From Streptomyces broussonetiae (lineage in GTDB: Bacteria > Actinomycetota > Actinomycetes > Streptomycetales > Streptomycetaceae), in the NCBI RefSeq assembly GCF_009796285.1, contig NZ_CP047020.1:5952001-6016000 (forward strand): 64,000 nt of DNA, read 5' to 3'. This document shows positions 42,318-50,666 of this stretch, piece by piece (positions within the stretch are counted from its first letter, which is position 1; each line of letters begins with the position of its first letter). Both the position numbers and the translations under genes were made by a program. The notes beneath the pieces are model-generated. The model had not been told where the DNA came from, made no database searches, and saw nothing but the letters and a program-made list of their open reading frames with translations.

Positions 42318-43295
42318 ATGCCCATGCATCAAAAGGACCGGACAGCGGCGTTGAGAGGCAAGAAGATCCTGGTGACCGGTGGCACCGGCCAGGTGGCCCG
42401 GCCGGTGGCCGAGGCGCTGGCGGAGCACAACGAGGTGTGGTGCCTGGGGCGGTTCGGCACCCCCGGCGTCGAACGCGTGCTCAACGCGCGTTCCATCACC
42501 ACCCGGTACTGGGACATGGCGGACTCGTCCGGGAAGGCGCTCGCCGACGTCCCGGACGACTTCACCCACGTCCTGCACTCAGCCGTACGTCGGGGCGAGG
42601 ACGGCGACTTCAACGCGGCCATCGAGGTCAACTCGGCGGCGGCGGGCCGGCTCATGACCCACTGCCGCGACGCCGAGGCCTTCCTGTACGTGTCGACAGG
42701 CGCCGTGTACGCCCGGCAGACCCTGGACCACCGCTACACCGAGACCGATCCCGTCGACGGCGTCGCCGACTGGCTGCCCGCCTATCCGGTGGCGAAGCTC
42801 GCGGCCGAGGGAGCGGTTCGCGCCTTCGCCCAGGTCCTCGGCCTGCCCACCACCATCGCCCGGCTGAACATCGCCTATGGGCCCGGAGGTTACGGCGGCG
42901 TCCCGATGCTGTACTTCAAGCGCATGCTGGCGGGCGAGCCCATCGCCGTGCCCCCCAAGGGGCAGAACTGGTGCTCCCTGCTGCACAGCGACGACCTGGT
43001 TGCCCAGGTCCCCCGGCTGTGGCGGGCCGCCGAGGTCCCAGCACGGCTGGTCAACTGGGGCGGCGACGAAGCGGTCGGCATCACCGACTGCGTCCGCTTC
43101 ATGGAGAAGCTGACGGGCGTCGAGGCGAAGCTCGTACCCAGCGAGGTCACCAGGGAGACCTACCAGTTCGACCCCACCCTGCGCCGGGCGCTGACCGGAC
43201 CCTGCACGGTTCGCTGGCGGGACGGCATCCGCCGCACCCTGCAGGACCACTTCCCCGACCACGTCCGCGTGCCCGCCCACAACCGAGGAGCCTGA
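42318..43295 (+). CDS. Extended SDR reductase (terphenyl TerB/TerC-pair type)
   Basis: ATG at 42318 sits 5 nt after GGGGGGA and gives 325 residues; an ATG at 42270 that overlaps the A-T-TE stop by 4 bp is the alternative and would imply translational coupling. NAD(P)-binding GGTGQVARPVAEAL near the N-terminus, active-site YVSTGAVYARQ and YPVAKLAAEGAVRAF (Y-x-x-x-K) place it in the extended short-chain dehydrogenase/epimerase family. Position between an A-T-TE enzyme and a SnoaL-like protein mirrors the terfestatin/echoside pathways as I recall them, where a ketoreductase and a SnoaL-fold dehydratase convert polyporic acid to terferol. Confidence 0.8.
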   Translation: MPMHQKDRTAALRGKKILVTGGTGQVARPVAEALAEHNEVWCLGRFGTPGVERVLNARSITTRYWDMADSSGKALADVPDDFTHVLHSAVRRGEDGDFNAAIEVNSAAAGRLMTHCRDAEAFLYVSTGAVYARQTLDHRYTETDPVDGVADWLPAYPVAKLAAEGAVRAFAQVLGLPTTIARLNIAYGPGGYGGVPMLYFKRMLAGEPIAVPPKGQNWCSLLHSDDLVAQVPRLWRAAEVPARLVNWGGDEAVGITDCVRFMEKLTGVEAKLVPSEVTRETYQFDPTLRRALTGPCTVRWRDGIRRTLQDHFPDHVRVPAHNRGA

Positions 43296-43299
43296 TCCC

Positions 43300-43719
43300 G
43301 TGAACCCCGACGCCGAGCTGGAGCGCTCGCCTCAACGCATCCTGGTCCAGGCGGCCTACGAGGCGTTCCACGCCCGTGATGTCGCCGCCCTCCTGGACAT
43401 CCTCGACCCGGAGGTCCAGTGGGTGCACCCCGACGGCATGGCCGACTACGGCCTCGGCGGCACCCGTACCGGCCACCAGGGAGTCATGGGGTTTCTGGCC
43501 CGGGTACCCGCGGTCGTCGCCGGGATGCGGCTGCATCCACAGGAGTTCGTGGAGTCCGGCGACCGCGTCGTGGTCTTCGGCGTCCGCGACGTCACGTCGG
43601 TGAGCGGGCGGACCCAGCGGCTGAAGTTCGTGCACTCCTGGACACTCCGGGACGGCCGTGCCGTCAGGATGGAGGACATCTTCGACACCGTCCTCTTCCA
43701 CCGGCTCATCGAGAGCTGA
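43300..43719 (+). CDS. SnoaL-like (NTF2-fold) protein, putative dehydratase
   Basis: This 139-residue single-domain protein has the SnoaL/NTF2 pattern: ILVQAAYEAFHARDVAALLDIL, then HPDGMADYGLGGTRTGHQGVMGFL and a C-terminal strand-rich half ending FVHSWTLRDGRAVRMEDIFDT. It begins with GTG 4 bp after the SDR gene and completes the A-T-TE/SDR/SnoaL operon. In terphenyl pathways a protein of this fold removes water after ketoreduction. Other SnoaL proteins are polyketide cyclases, so a role in the type II PKS pathway cannot be excluded. Confidence 0.78.
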   Translation: MNPDAELERSPQRILVQAAYEAFHARDVAALLDILDPEVQWVHPDGMADYGLGGTRTGHQGVMGFLARVPAVVAGMRLHPQEFVESGDRVVVFGVRDVTSVSGRTQRLKFVHSWTLRDGRAVRMEDIFDTVLFHRLIES

Positions 43720-43773
43720 TCCGGACCCTCCCAGCATGCTGTGTCCTTGTGGTGGACCCGCGGGACCGTGCTG

Positions 43774-44343
43774 TCACGGCTGGACCCGGCGGCGGACGGC
43801 GTTCAGGATCTCCCTGCGGACGAGCCCGGCGGGCAGCCGGATGAGAGTCCAGTACCGGCGGAAGCTGTTCCTGGCCGCCTCGTCGGCGCCGAGGACCCGG
43901 GTCTCCGTACTCAGGACGCCGTCGACGAACCGGAAGTCGAAGGCCACCTTGGTCGACGCGGGCTCGGCATAGGCGCGGAACCAGGCCACACGTGCCCCGC
44001 CCGCGTCCTCCGGTGGGAACGGTTCACCGCCCGACACAGCGGCGAGCACCAGCTCCCGGTCGGTGCGCGTGAGCACCGTGAAGCCACTGGAGAGGAACTC
44101 GTCGAGGACCGCGCGGGCCGGATCACGGCGCACGCGGCCGAACGACGAGACCCGCAGCAGTGAGCTGAACAGCGGCACCTCCGACCACGTGACCTCCGTG
44201 ACCGCCCGGAGGACCGCCTCGCCCGGCCCGTCGATCCGAACGCGGTGCGGGCGCTTGCGGAAGTGCCACTGCGGCATCACTTCGTTCAGACGAGCCCCGG
44301 GGCTCACCTCGGAACCGCTCCCGTAACCCTGCTCGGCGGACAT
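43774..44343 (-). CDS. SRPBCC-like protein
   Basis: A 189-residue protein beginning MSAEQGYGSGSEV. A conserved core includes RVRIDGPGEAVLRAVTEVTWSEVP, LDEFLSSGFTVL, FRAYAEPASTKVAFDFRFVDG and LSTETRVLGADEAARNSFRRYW. This looks like a small ligand-binding (START/SRPBCC) fold common in actinobacteria. It starts immediately after the stop of the ABC permease gene on the same strand and is probably co-transcribed with the exporter. The role is unknown. Confidence 0.65.
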   Translation of the reverse strand: MSAEQGYGSGSEVSPGARLNEVMPQWHFRKRPHRVRIDGPGEAVLRAVTEVTWSEVPLFSSLLRVSSFGRVRRDPARAVLDEFLSSGFTVLTRTDRELVLAAVSGGEPFPPEDAGGARVAWFRAYAEPASTKVAFDFRFVDGVLSTETRVLGADEAARNSFRRYWTLIRLPAGLVRREILNAVRRRVQP

Positions 44344-45132
44344 TCAGCGGGCCGCGGCTCGGCCGAAGCTGCGCACCGTGGCCGGGACGATCACCACGAA
44401 CAGGACCGCCAGGGACACGAGGGACACGAGGCCGGGGTGGTCAGCGGCGAACCCGTGGCCGTGGGCGGTGGTCGAGTTGCCCCACAGCCGCCGGCACTGG
44501 TCGGTGACTGCGGTCAGCGGATTCCACTGGGCGATGGCGCGCAGCCAGCCCGGGAGCCCGTTCAGCGGGATGAAGGCGCTCGAGAGGAACATGAACGGCA
44601 TGACGATCACGAACCCGAGCGAGCCCACCGCCTCTGCACTGCGCAGCGCCAGACCCAGGAGCGCTCCACCCCAGATGGCCACGAATCCGAGCAGCAGAAT
44701 CAGGCCGAACCCGGCGAGGGCGGACCAGAATCCACCGTGAATACGCCAGCCGATCGCGAAGCCGACCACGGACATCACGACACAGGCGATCGCCGAGAGC
44801 ACCAGGTCCGACACCGTCCGCCCGATCAGGACGGCGGAGCGGGACATGGGCAGGGATCGGAAGCGGTCCATGAGGCCGTTGTTGAGGTCCTCGCACACGC
44901 CCACGCCGGTTGTGGTCATCCCCGCAACCATGACCTGGGCGAACACGCCGGCCATGAAGTACTTGCGGTATTCGACGCCCGGCACGTCCATGGCGCTGCC
45001 CAGGATGTATCCGAAGGCAAGGACCATGGTCACCGGCATCACGGTGACGGAGAGCAGCTTCTGTGGGACCCGGCGGATGTGTTTGATGTGCCGCCCGACC
45101 AGGGCCACGCCGTCAACGATTACCTCGCTCAT
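44344..45132 (-). CDS. ABC-2 type permease (DrrB-like)
   Basis: ATG at 45132 (MSEVIVDGVALVGRHIKHIR) gives 262 residues with six predicted membrane helices. The ABC-2 signature region is visible in MDRFRSLPMSRSAVLIGRTVSDLVL and FLSSAFIPLNGLPGWLRAIAQWNPLT. The start overlaps the stop of the ATPase gene by 4 bp (ATGA). With the ATPase it forms an exporter of the daunorubicin-resistance (DrrAB) kind, usually self-resistance and export in antibiotic clusters. Confidence 0.93.
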   Translation of the reverse strand: MSEVIVDGVALVGRHIKHIRRVPQKLLSVTVMPVTMVLAFGYILGSAMDVPGVEYRKYFMAGVFAQVMVAGMTTTGVGVCEDLNNGLMDRFRSLPMSRSAVLIGRTVSDLVLSAIACVVMSVVGFAIGWRIHGGFWSALAGFGLILLLGFVAIWGGALLGLALRSAEAVGSLGFVIVMPFMFLSSAFIPLNGLPGWLRAIAQWNPLTAVTDQCRRLWGNSTTAHGHGFAADHPGLVSLVSLAVLFVVIVPATVRSFGRAAAR

Positions 45133-46112
45133 GTCACGTTCCCCGCTTGTGCGTCCGGCTCCGAGTCCTGGGCCGGTGTTCCGTGCCCAGTCAGGCTGAG
45201 AAAAACATCGTCGAGTGACGGCTTGCGCAGGCTGAAGTCGACGATGTGCGCGCCCTCGCCCTTGAGCGCGGTGACAGCGGTCGCGACCGAGTCGATGCCG
45301 CCGTCGACGGGCACGGTCACCCGTCGGCCGCCCTCTCCGACGGTCCCTGTGCCGACGCCCCACTCGCGCAGCGCTCGCGCGGCGTCCTGGGCCTGCGCAG
45401 GATCGGCAAGGGTCACTTCCAGGCGCTGTCCGCCGACGCCGACCTTCAGCTCGTCGGGGGTGCCGTCGGCGATCGTCCGGCCGTTCTTGAGGACGACGAC
45501 ACGGTCGGCCAGCTGGTCCGCCTCCTCGAGGTACTGGGTGGTCAGGAGCACCGTCGTCCCCTGGGCGGTCTGTTCGCGGACCAACTCCCACATGGCGATG
45601 CGGTTGATCAGGTCCAGGCCCGTCGTCGGCTCGTCGAGGAACACCACGGGCGGGTCGGCGAGCAGGCTGGCCGCCAGGTCCAGGCGCCGGCGCATACCGC
45701 CGGAGTACGTCTTGACCTGACGGTCCGCCACGCCGGTCAGGCCGAACCGCTCCAGCAGGTCGTCGACCCGGCCGTGCACCTTGCTGCGGCCGAGGTGGTA
45801 GAGCGTCCCGATGAGCCGGAGGTTCTCCAGGCCGGTCAGCCGCTCGTCGACCGCCGCGTACTGGCCGGCGAGGCCGATGTTGCGCCGGACCTCCTTGGCC
45901 TGCCTGACGACGTCGAGGCCGACGATGCGGCAACTGCCGGAGTCGGGCCTGAGCAGGGTCGTCAGGATCCGGACCGTGGTGGTCTTGCCGGAGCCGTTCG
46001 GACCCAGCAGGCCGAGGACCGTCCCCGGCGGCACGGAGAGGTTGAGCCCGTCGAGGGCTTTGTGACGTTCGTAGCTCTTGGAAAGGTCGTGGGTCTCTAT
46101 GGCGTACTCCAC
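45129..46112 (-). CDS. ABC transporter ATP-binding protein (DrrA-like)
   Basis: GTG at 46112, 5 nt after GAGGAGG, gives 327 residues (V-E-Y-A-I-E-T-H-D-L). Walker A GLLGPNGSGKTTTVRIL, signature TYSGGMRRRLDLAASL, Walker B PVVFLDEPTTGLD and the H-loop-like TTQYLEEADQLAD are intact, with the DrrA-type C-terminal extension ending KPSLDDVFLSLTGH. It energises the permease downstream. The divergent gene upstream encodes a small LysR-type HTH protein. Confidence 0.94.
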   Translation of the reverse strand: MEYAIETHDLSKSYERHKALDGLNLSVPPGTVLGLLGPNGSGKTTTVRILTTLLRPDSGSCRIVGLDVVRQAKEVRRNIGLAGQYAAVDERLTGLENLRLIGTLYHLGRSKVHGRVDDLLERFGLTGVADRQVKTYSGGMRRRLDLAASLLADPPVVFLDEPTTGLDLINRIAMWELVREQTAQGTTVLLTTQYLEEADQLADRVVVLKNGRTIADGTPDELKVGVGGQRLEVTLADPAQAQDAARALREWGVGTGTVGEGGRRVTVPVDGGIDSVATAVTALKGEGAHIVDFSLRKPSLDDVFLSLTGHGTPAQDSEPDAQAGNVT

Positions 46113-46469
46113 GCCAGCCTCCTCGATCGATGCAACGACCCGGATCCGTTCGCACACCAGCGGCGGTCCGTCCGCTGTTGCGGAGCCGGCGGATCGACGC
46201 CGTCCGTGACGGTCACGCCTCACCGGCGACGAGTCGGCGGGCGGCCATGACGGTACGCAGTGGGCCCTCCGCTCTCCAATCCACTGTGAATACTTCGATA
46301 TGGCGTGGCGGGGGCGCGCTTATAGCACCCTCCGGCCGCGCCGAAAGCATCTCTACACGTTCCTGCAGCGAACCGCCCCTCCGGCGCACTCGGGCGTGAA
46401 AATGGCGTCGACACGGTGGACGGAGTCTTTCTCGTCCCCCGACAGCGAATTGTCTGAGGAGAGTTGGTC
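46113..46469. other. Divergent intergenic region
   Basis: 357 bp between the ABC ATPase (minus) and the small HTH gene (plus), locally AT-richer around 46290-46330. It probably holds both promoters and a binding site for the HTH protein; no specific site can be named. No gene seen. Confidence 0.5.
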
Positions 46470-46721
46470 ATGCACGAGCGAGAGCTCCGCGCCTTCGTCT
46501 CGATCGCGGAAACAGGCAGGATGGACCAGGCCGCCAAGTGCCTGGGCTATTCCCAGCCTGCCGTCAGTTACCAGATCAAGTGCCTGGAGCAGGCTCTGGG
46601 CACCAAGTTGTTCGTACGGGACTCGACCGGAGCCCGGCTCACCCGCGAAGGGCGCATGATCCTGCCCTCGGCGCGCGCCATGCTCAGCCTGTTCGAGAGC
46701 ATCAAGAGCGTCGCTGCCTGA
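46470..46721 (+). CDS. Stand-alone LysR-type HTH protein
   Basis: ATG at 46470 follows GAGGAG and opens an 83-residue protein that is just the LysR DNA-binding domain: ELRAFVSIAETGRMDQAAKC, GYSQPAVSYQIKCLEQALGT, KLFVRDSTGARLTREGR and the start of the linker helix. Full LysR regulators are about 300 residues; no effector-domain remnant follows in the next 355 bp. Either a truncation or a dedicated small regulator. Its position, divergent from the exporter operon, is where LysR proteins normally sit. Confidence 0.8.
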   Translation: MHERELRAFVSIAETGRMDQAAKCLGYSQPAVSYQIKCLEQALGTKLFVRDSTGARLTREGRMILPSARAMLSLFESIKSVAA

Positions 46722-47076
46722 CCGTGGCCTGGCCCGGGCGGGCAGCTGTCGCGCTCGCCTTGCCAGTGTCGTCATGGCCCACGTATGCGGTCAGCAGCGC
46801 TTTCAGGCTTTGAAACTGGAGTGGCCCACGGCCCGCGAAGGCGTCCAGACTGCTCTCGGCGGAGCGGGCCCGGGCTCCCTCGGGGAGCAACGAGTGCTCG
46901 CCGCCGCTCAGTTGCGCGGTGCCCGGAGAGTGGCAAACCCCAGGCTCCGTCGGCCCGCCGCCGACCGGGGCACCACCCGCGATGGCACCTTCTGGACACG
47001 ACATCGGACTGAGCCGGGTACCCCGGCCTAACGTTGGCGCGCTCGGCGACCTCGACCGCGGCAAAGGGAGGACGGT
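46722..47076. other. Intergenic region
   Basis: 355 bp between the small HTH gene and the recombinase-like gene. No coding frame, repeat or hairpin stands out. Confidence 0.5.
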
Positions 47077-47961
47077 ATGGGCACGCTGACCCATTCAGTA
47101 CGGCCGGAACGGGCACGGGAGCGGTGTGCGCCCAGGGCCACGTTCCCGGCCGCACGGGTGGCGGGCTGGCGCGGCCGCCCTCCCTACGGCTACCGCGTCA
47201 CCACCGGCGCGGACCGGTCGGCGCTCGTGGTCGTTCCCGACGAGGCCGCCGCGAGCGTCGTCTGCCGGATCTTTTCCGAGTATGTCGGCGGCAAGGGCTT
47301 CCAGGACATCGCCGAGGGGCTGACGGCCGACGGCATCTGCAGCCCAAGTACCCATGCCCATCAGTCGGTTGGTGAATCAGCCGGCCACTCGGCCGGTCCG
47401 GCTTCGGGGGCGGCCTGGTCCAAGGGGACCGTGCGGTCGATCCTTGTGAACCCGCGCTACGCGGGCGGTCCCTCCGCCGCCTTCCAGCCGATCGTGCCGG
47501 CCGCGGTGGCGGAACGCGTCACCGAACTGTTCGCGGCCCGCCGGGCGGGCTCGGGCCGGCCCCTGCCGTCCGGCCGGACCTACGTCCTGCGCGGTCTGGT
47601 TCGCTGCACCTGGTGCCACCGGCTGATGCAGGGCACCCACAACAACGGCGAGTCCTACTACCGCTGCCGCCTCGGAGCCTCCGCGCCGGCCTCCGGCCGG
47701 GACGAGCACCCGCGCAACGTGTACTTGCGGGAGCAGGCGGCCGTCGGTGCGGTGCTGGCCTGGCTGCGGGGCGTGCGCGCCGCGGTTCACGAAGTCGGCC
47801 GCGGACTGCGCGCGTTGCCCGACGTCCCTGGTGAGGAGCACGCCGCGCTGTTCCGCTCCCTGGGACTGCACATGACCTACACGGACACCTCGCGCACCTT
47901 GCGGGTGAAGGCCGCCGTCGGCGCCGAGGGCAAGCCCCTGAGCGGTGCGCTGCGGCTGTGA
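47077..47961 (+). CDS. Serine-recombinase-like protein lacking the catalytic domain
   Basis: This 294-residue protein contains the large-serine-recombinase DNA-binding region: the recombinase domain begins at GWRGRPPYGYRVTT and continues with VVCRIFSEYVGGKGFQDIAEGL and WSKGTVRSILVNPRYAG. A zinc ribbon follows with CTWCHRLM and YYRCRLGAS. The N-terminal resolvase domain with the catalytic serine is absent, yet the gene has its own ATG with GGGAGG at ideal spacing, so it is not simply a 5'-deleted fragment. It cannot recombine DNA alone. It could be a regulator or accessory protein, or a decaying mobile-element relic. It lies in the middle of the cluster. Confidence 0.8.
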   Translation: MGTLTHSVRPERARERCAPRATFPAARVAGWRGRPPYGYRVTTGADRSALVVVPDEAAASVVCRIFSEYVGGKGFQDIAEGLTADGICSPSTHAHQSVGESAGHSAGPASGAAWSKGTVRSILVNPRYAGGPSAAFQPIVPAAVAERVTELFAARRAGSGRPLPSGRTYVLRGLVRCTWCHRLMQGTHNNGESYYRCRLGASAPASGRDEHPRNVYLREQAAVGAVLAWLRGVRAAVHEVGRGLRALPDVPGEEHAALFRSLGLHMTYTDTSRTLRVKAAVGAEGKPLSGALRL

Positions 47962-48053
47962 CCCGTGGGCGTGCAGCGGCTGCGCGCGCCCCGATCCCAA
48001 GACACCCGAGAACACCGAAGAGCCCGGGAAGAGCCCGGGAAGAAGGAGCAACG

Positions 48054-48428
48054 ATGTCCGCTGTCACCCTGCTGCCGGGGGAGATCCTGCGGCGCCTGGA
48101 CGACACCGGAGTCACTCTGAGCGTGGCGGTCGACCCCGAGGCGCCGGTGTTCGCCGGGCACTACCCCCATTTCCCGCTGCTGCCCGGGGTGTTCCTGCTC
48201 GATCTGACGCAGCGCGCGGTGCACCGTTTCGCCGCCGAGCACGGGCACCGTCTGAGCCTGGAGTCCGTCTTGTCGGCACGCTTCCTCAACCCGGTCACCC
48301 CGGGCGCCGAGGTCACCGTCGACTGCACCCTCGCGGCGGGCGAGGACGCACTGTGGACGGTGAGCGGACGCTGCACGGCCGACGGCGAAAAGGCGGCCAC
48401 CTTCCGTCTGCGCTACCGCGAGCCGTGA
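48054..48428 (+). CDS. Hotdog-fold 3-hydroxyacyl dehydratase, His-bearing subunit
   Basis: ATG at 48054 after AAGGAG gives 124 residues. A FabA/FabZ-like hotdog motif is clear: FAGHYPHFPLLPGVFLLDLTQ, with the catalytic His in GHYP and an Asp in LLDLTQ where FabZ has Glu. It begins the PKS gene set and is followed 49 bp later by a second hotdog protein that lacks the His. The two probably pair to dehydrate 3-hydroxyacyl-ACP intermediates during polyene formation. Confidence 0.82.
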   Translation: MSAVTLLPGEILRRLDDTGVTLSVAVDPEAPVFAGHYPHFPLLPGVFLLDLTQRAVHRFAAEHGHRLSLESVLSARFLNPVTPGAEVTVDCTLAAGEDALWTVSGRCTADGEKAATFRLRYREP

Positions 48429-48477
48429 CCGCTCCCGCCCGCCAACCGACCAACCGCATGGGAAAGGCAGTCCGCAC

Positions 48478-48966
48478 ATGTCCGCTACGTTCGGGCCCGG
48501 AACGGCGAAGTCGCTCATTCCGCACCGCTACCCGATCCTGCTCGTGGACCGGGTGCTCGAGGTCGTGGCGGGCCACAGCATCTCCACCGTCAAGGCCGTG
48601 ACGTGCAACGAACCCTGGTACCAGGACATCCCGGAGGGTGCGCAGGACGGTGCGTACGCCTATCCCACCGCCCTGCTGATCGAGTCCTGGTGCCAGAGTG
48701 CCGCCCTTCTCGCCGCCTGCACCGATCAGGGCAGTGCGGGGCAGGGGGACGTCGTCCTGTTCGGCGGCATGTCCAAGGTGGCGGTCCACGGGCAGGCGTA
48801 CCCCGGTGACGTGGTGCGCCACGAGGTGAGGCTGGTGCAGCAGACCGCGGGCGCGACGTTCTTCGAAGGCGGCGCGTCGGTCGGCGGCGAGCCCGTCCTC
48901 ACGGTCGGCCAGGCTGTGACCCTGGTGAAGCCGGCCCACACCCTGGAGGCCGCGGCCGCTCGCTGA
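48478..48966 (+). CDS. Hotdog-fold dehydratase-like subunit without catalytic His
   Basis: A 162-residue FabZ-like protein. It opens with the family segment SLIPHRYPILLVDRVLEV and keeps the acidic residue in YPTALLIESWCQSAALLA, but the His-bearing G-H-x-P loop is replaced by WYQDIPEGAQDG. Alone it should be inactive; paired with the His-bearing neighbour it could complete a composite active site, as in aryl polyene dehydratases. The fused gene at 57.4 kb repeats the same combination in one chain. Confidence 0.8.
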   Translation: MSATFGPGTAKSLIPHRYPILLVDRVLEVVAGHSISTVKAVTCNEPWYQDIPEGAQDGAYAYPTALLIESWCQSAALLAACTDQGSAGQGDVVLFGGMSKVAVHGQAYPGDVVRHEVRLVQQTAGATFFEGGASVGGEPVLTVGQAVTLVKPAHTLEAAAAR

Positions 48967-49158
48967 TCCGGCGGGTCCACCTTCGTACCAGGCTCCGGCC
49001 GATCCGGCCGGTCAATCGAAACAAAAGAATTCGCGGGCGTTTTCAAAAAGCGCCGCCCGCGTGTTTCGCGTACCGATTTCCGGCCAGGAATCCGCGCAAT
49101 TCTGAACCCCTATAAACGCTGGATGCGCCGGATCGGGACACGCTAATCTAATTGATCG

Positions 49159-49175
49159 AAGGCGAGATTCGCCTT
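49159..49175 (+). promoter_or_regulatory. Small hairpin ahead of the ACP gene
   Basis: A 7-bp stem (aaggcga with tcgcctt) and 3-nt loop ends 14 bp before the ACP start codon. It could act in the leader as an mRNA stability or translation element, or be an operator. Confidence 0.35.
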
Positions 49176-49189
49176 TCTGGAAGATTGGG

Positions 49190-49456
49190 ATGAGAATGCC
49201 TACCGCAATGAAGCAGGAGCAGCTCGAAGAGATCCGCGAGATCGTTGCCGAGGTGCTCGAGGTCGAACCCGAGGAGATTACCGAGACCAGCAACTTCGCC
49301 AACGACCACGAGGCCGACTCGCTCCGCGCGATCGAGATCCTCGCCCGTCTGGAGAAGAAGTACAAGGTCGAGATCCCGCAGTCGGACCTCCCGAAGATGG
49401 AGAACCTGACCGCGGTGTACGAGATCCTCGCCGAGCGCGCCGGCTGGCTGGACTGA
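49190..49456 (+). CDS. Acyl carrier protein
   Basis: An 88-residue acidic ACP. The phosphopantetheine serine lies in DHEADSLRAIEILARLEKKY, in the DSL context typical of type II PKS and fatty acid ACPs. ATG at 49190; ATGs at codons 3 and 7 are alternatives. It lies 4 bp before the KS gene. The 220 bp upstream are AT-rich and contain an inverted repeat (49159-49165 with 49069-type spacing, stem aaggcga/tcgcctt at 49159-49175) just before the ribosome-binding site. Confidence 0.94.
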   Translation: MRMPTAMKQEQLEEIREIVAEVLEVEPEEITETSNFANDHEADSLRAIEILARLEKKYKVEIPQSDLPKMENLTAVYEILAERAGWLD

Positions 49457-49460
49457 TCAC

Positions 49461-50666
49461 ATGCGACGGGTAGTCATCACGGGCCTGGGGCCTGTCTCGA
49501 GTATCGGGATCGGAGCAGCCGCCTACGAGCAGGCGCTGCGACAAGGTGTCAACGGCGTCTCGCCCATCGAGTGCTTCGACACCACGGGTTTCCCTTACTA
49601 CATGGCCGGAGAGGTGCACGACTTTCGGCCGGAGGACATGGTCCGTCGGCTGTCTGTCGAAGAGTGGGGCCGCACCAGCCTCTTCGCCGCGTCCGCCGCC
49701 CGTCTCGCGGTGGCGGACGCCGGCATCGACGAGAACGTCCTCGCGTCCTCGCGGGCCGGTTCCACCATGGGAACCACCGGAGGTGAGACGCAGATCCTGG
49801 AGCGGCTCACCGCCGACTCCCTCGCCGGCGGTCCCGCCGGCCTGGACGCCCGCCTGGTGCGACAGGTGTCCAGCGCGCGGCTGTCGCAGGCCGTCAACCG
49901 CGAACTGCGCCTCACCGGCGACGCGGTGACGCTGTCCACGGCGTGCTCGGCCAGCAACTACGCCCTCGGCTTCGCCAGCGACATGATCCGCTCGGGAGAG
50001 ATGGACTACATGATCGCCGGTGGCGCGGACTCGGTGCACCGATGGTCGCACGCCGGCTTCTACCGGCTCGGCGCGCTCACCGAGAAGGCGTGCTCGCCCT
50101 TCGACAAGGGCCGTTCGGGCATCATCACCGGTGAGGGCGGCGCCGCCATGTTCCTGGAGAGCCTGGACTCGGCTCTCGCCCGTGGCGCGTGCATCCACGC
50201 CGAGGTCCTCGGCTACGGCCTCAACTGCGACGCCAGCCACATGGTCGCGCCGGACCGGGCGAGCATCGCCGCGTGCATGCGGCTCGCGCACAAGAACGCC
50301 GGCATCAGGCCCGAGGACGTGGACTACATCTGCGCCCACGGCACCGGCACCCCGGCCAACGACTACACCGAGGCGAGCGCGGTGGTCGACGTCTTCGGTG
50401 ACAACCCGCCGCCGATCAGCTCGACCAAGTCGATGCTGGGACACGCGATGGGGGCCGCGAGCGGCCTCGGCGCGATCGCCTCGGTGCTGGGCATCACCGG
50501 TTCCTTCCTGCCGCCGACCATCAACTTCAGCACCCCGGACCCGGAGCTGCCGCCGATCGACCCGGTACCCAACCAGGCCCGTGACGCGGACGTCCGGATC
50601 GCCCAGGTGAACGGATTCGCCTTCGGCGGCAACAACGCCATCGTCGTCCTCGGGAGGATGTCATGA
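49461..50666 (+). CDS. Beta-ketoacyl synthase (KS, catalytic subunit)
   Basis: This 401-residue condensing enzyme has the full active site: Cys in LSTACSASNYALGF (about residue 162), His in YICAHGTGTPANDY (about 294) and His in MLGHAMGAASGL (about 328). It elongates the ACP-bound chain with malonyl units. It starts 4 bp after the ACP gene and overlaps the chain-length-factor gene by 4 bp, the standard type II PKS order. Together with dedicated ketoreductase and dehydratases it indicates a highly reducing type II PKS that makes conjugated polyenes rather than aromatic polyketones. Confidence 0.95.
   Translation: MRRVVITGLGPVSSIGIGAAAYEQALRQGVNGVSPIECFDTTGFPYYMAGEVHDFRPEDMVRRLSVEEWGRTSLFAASAARLAVADAGIDENVLASSRAGSTMGTTGGETQILERLTADSLAGGPAGLDARLVRQVSSARLSQAVNRELRLTGDAVTLSTACSASNYALGFASDMIRSGEMDYMIAGGADSVHRWSHAGFYRLGALTEKACSPFDKGRSGIITGEGGAAMFLESLDSALARGACIHAEVLGYGLNCDASHMVAPDRASIAACMRLAHKNAGIRPEDVDYICAHGTGTPANDYTEASAVVDVFGDNPPPISSTKSMLGHAMGAASGLGAIASVLGITGSFLPPTINFSTPDPELPPIDPVPNQARDADVRIAQVNGFAFGGNNAIVVLGRMS

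Noticed and set aside
47077..47961. An active integrase for the island or cluster
   Set aside because: The catalytic resolvase domain with the active serine is missing, and the gene is 19 kb from the att-like repeats.
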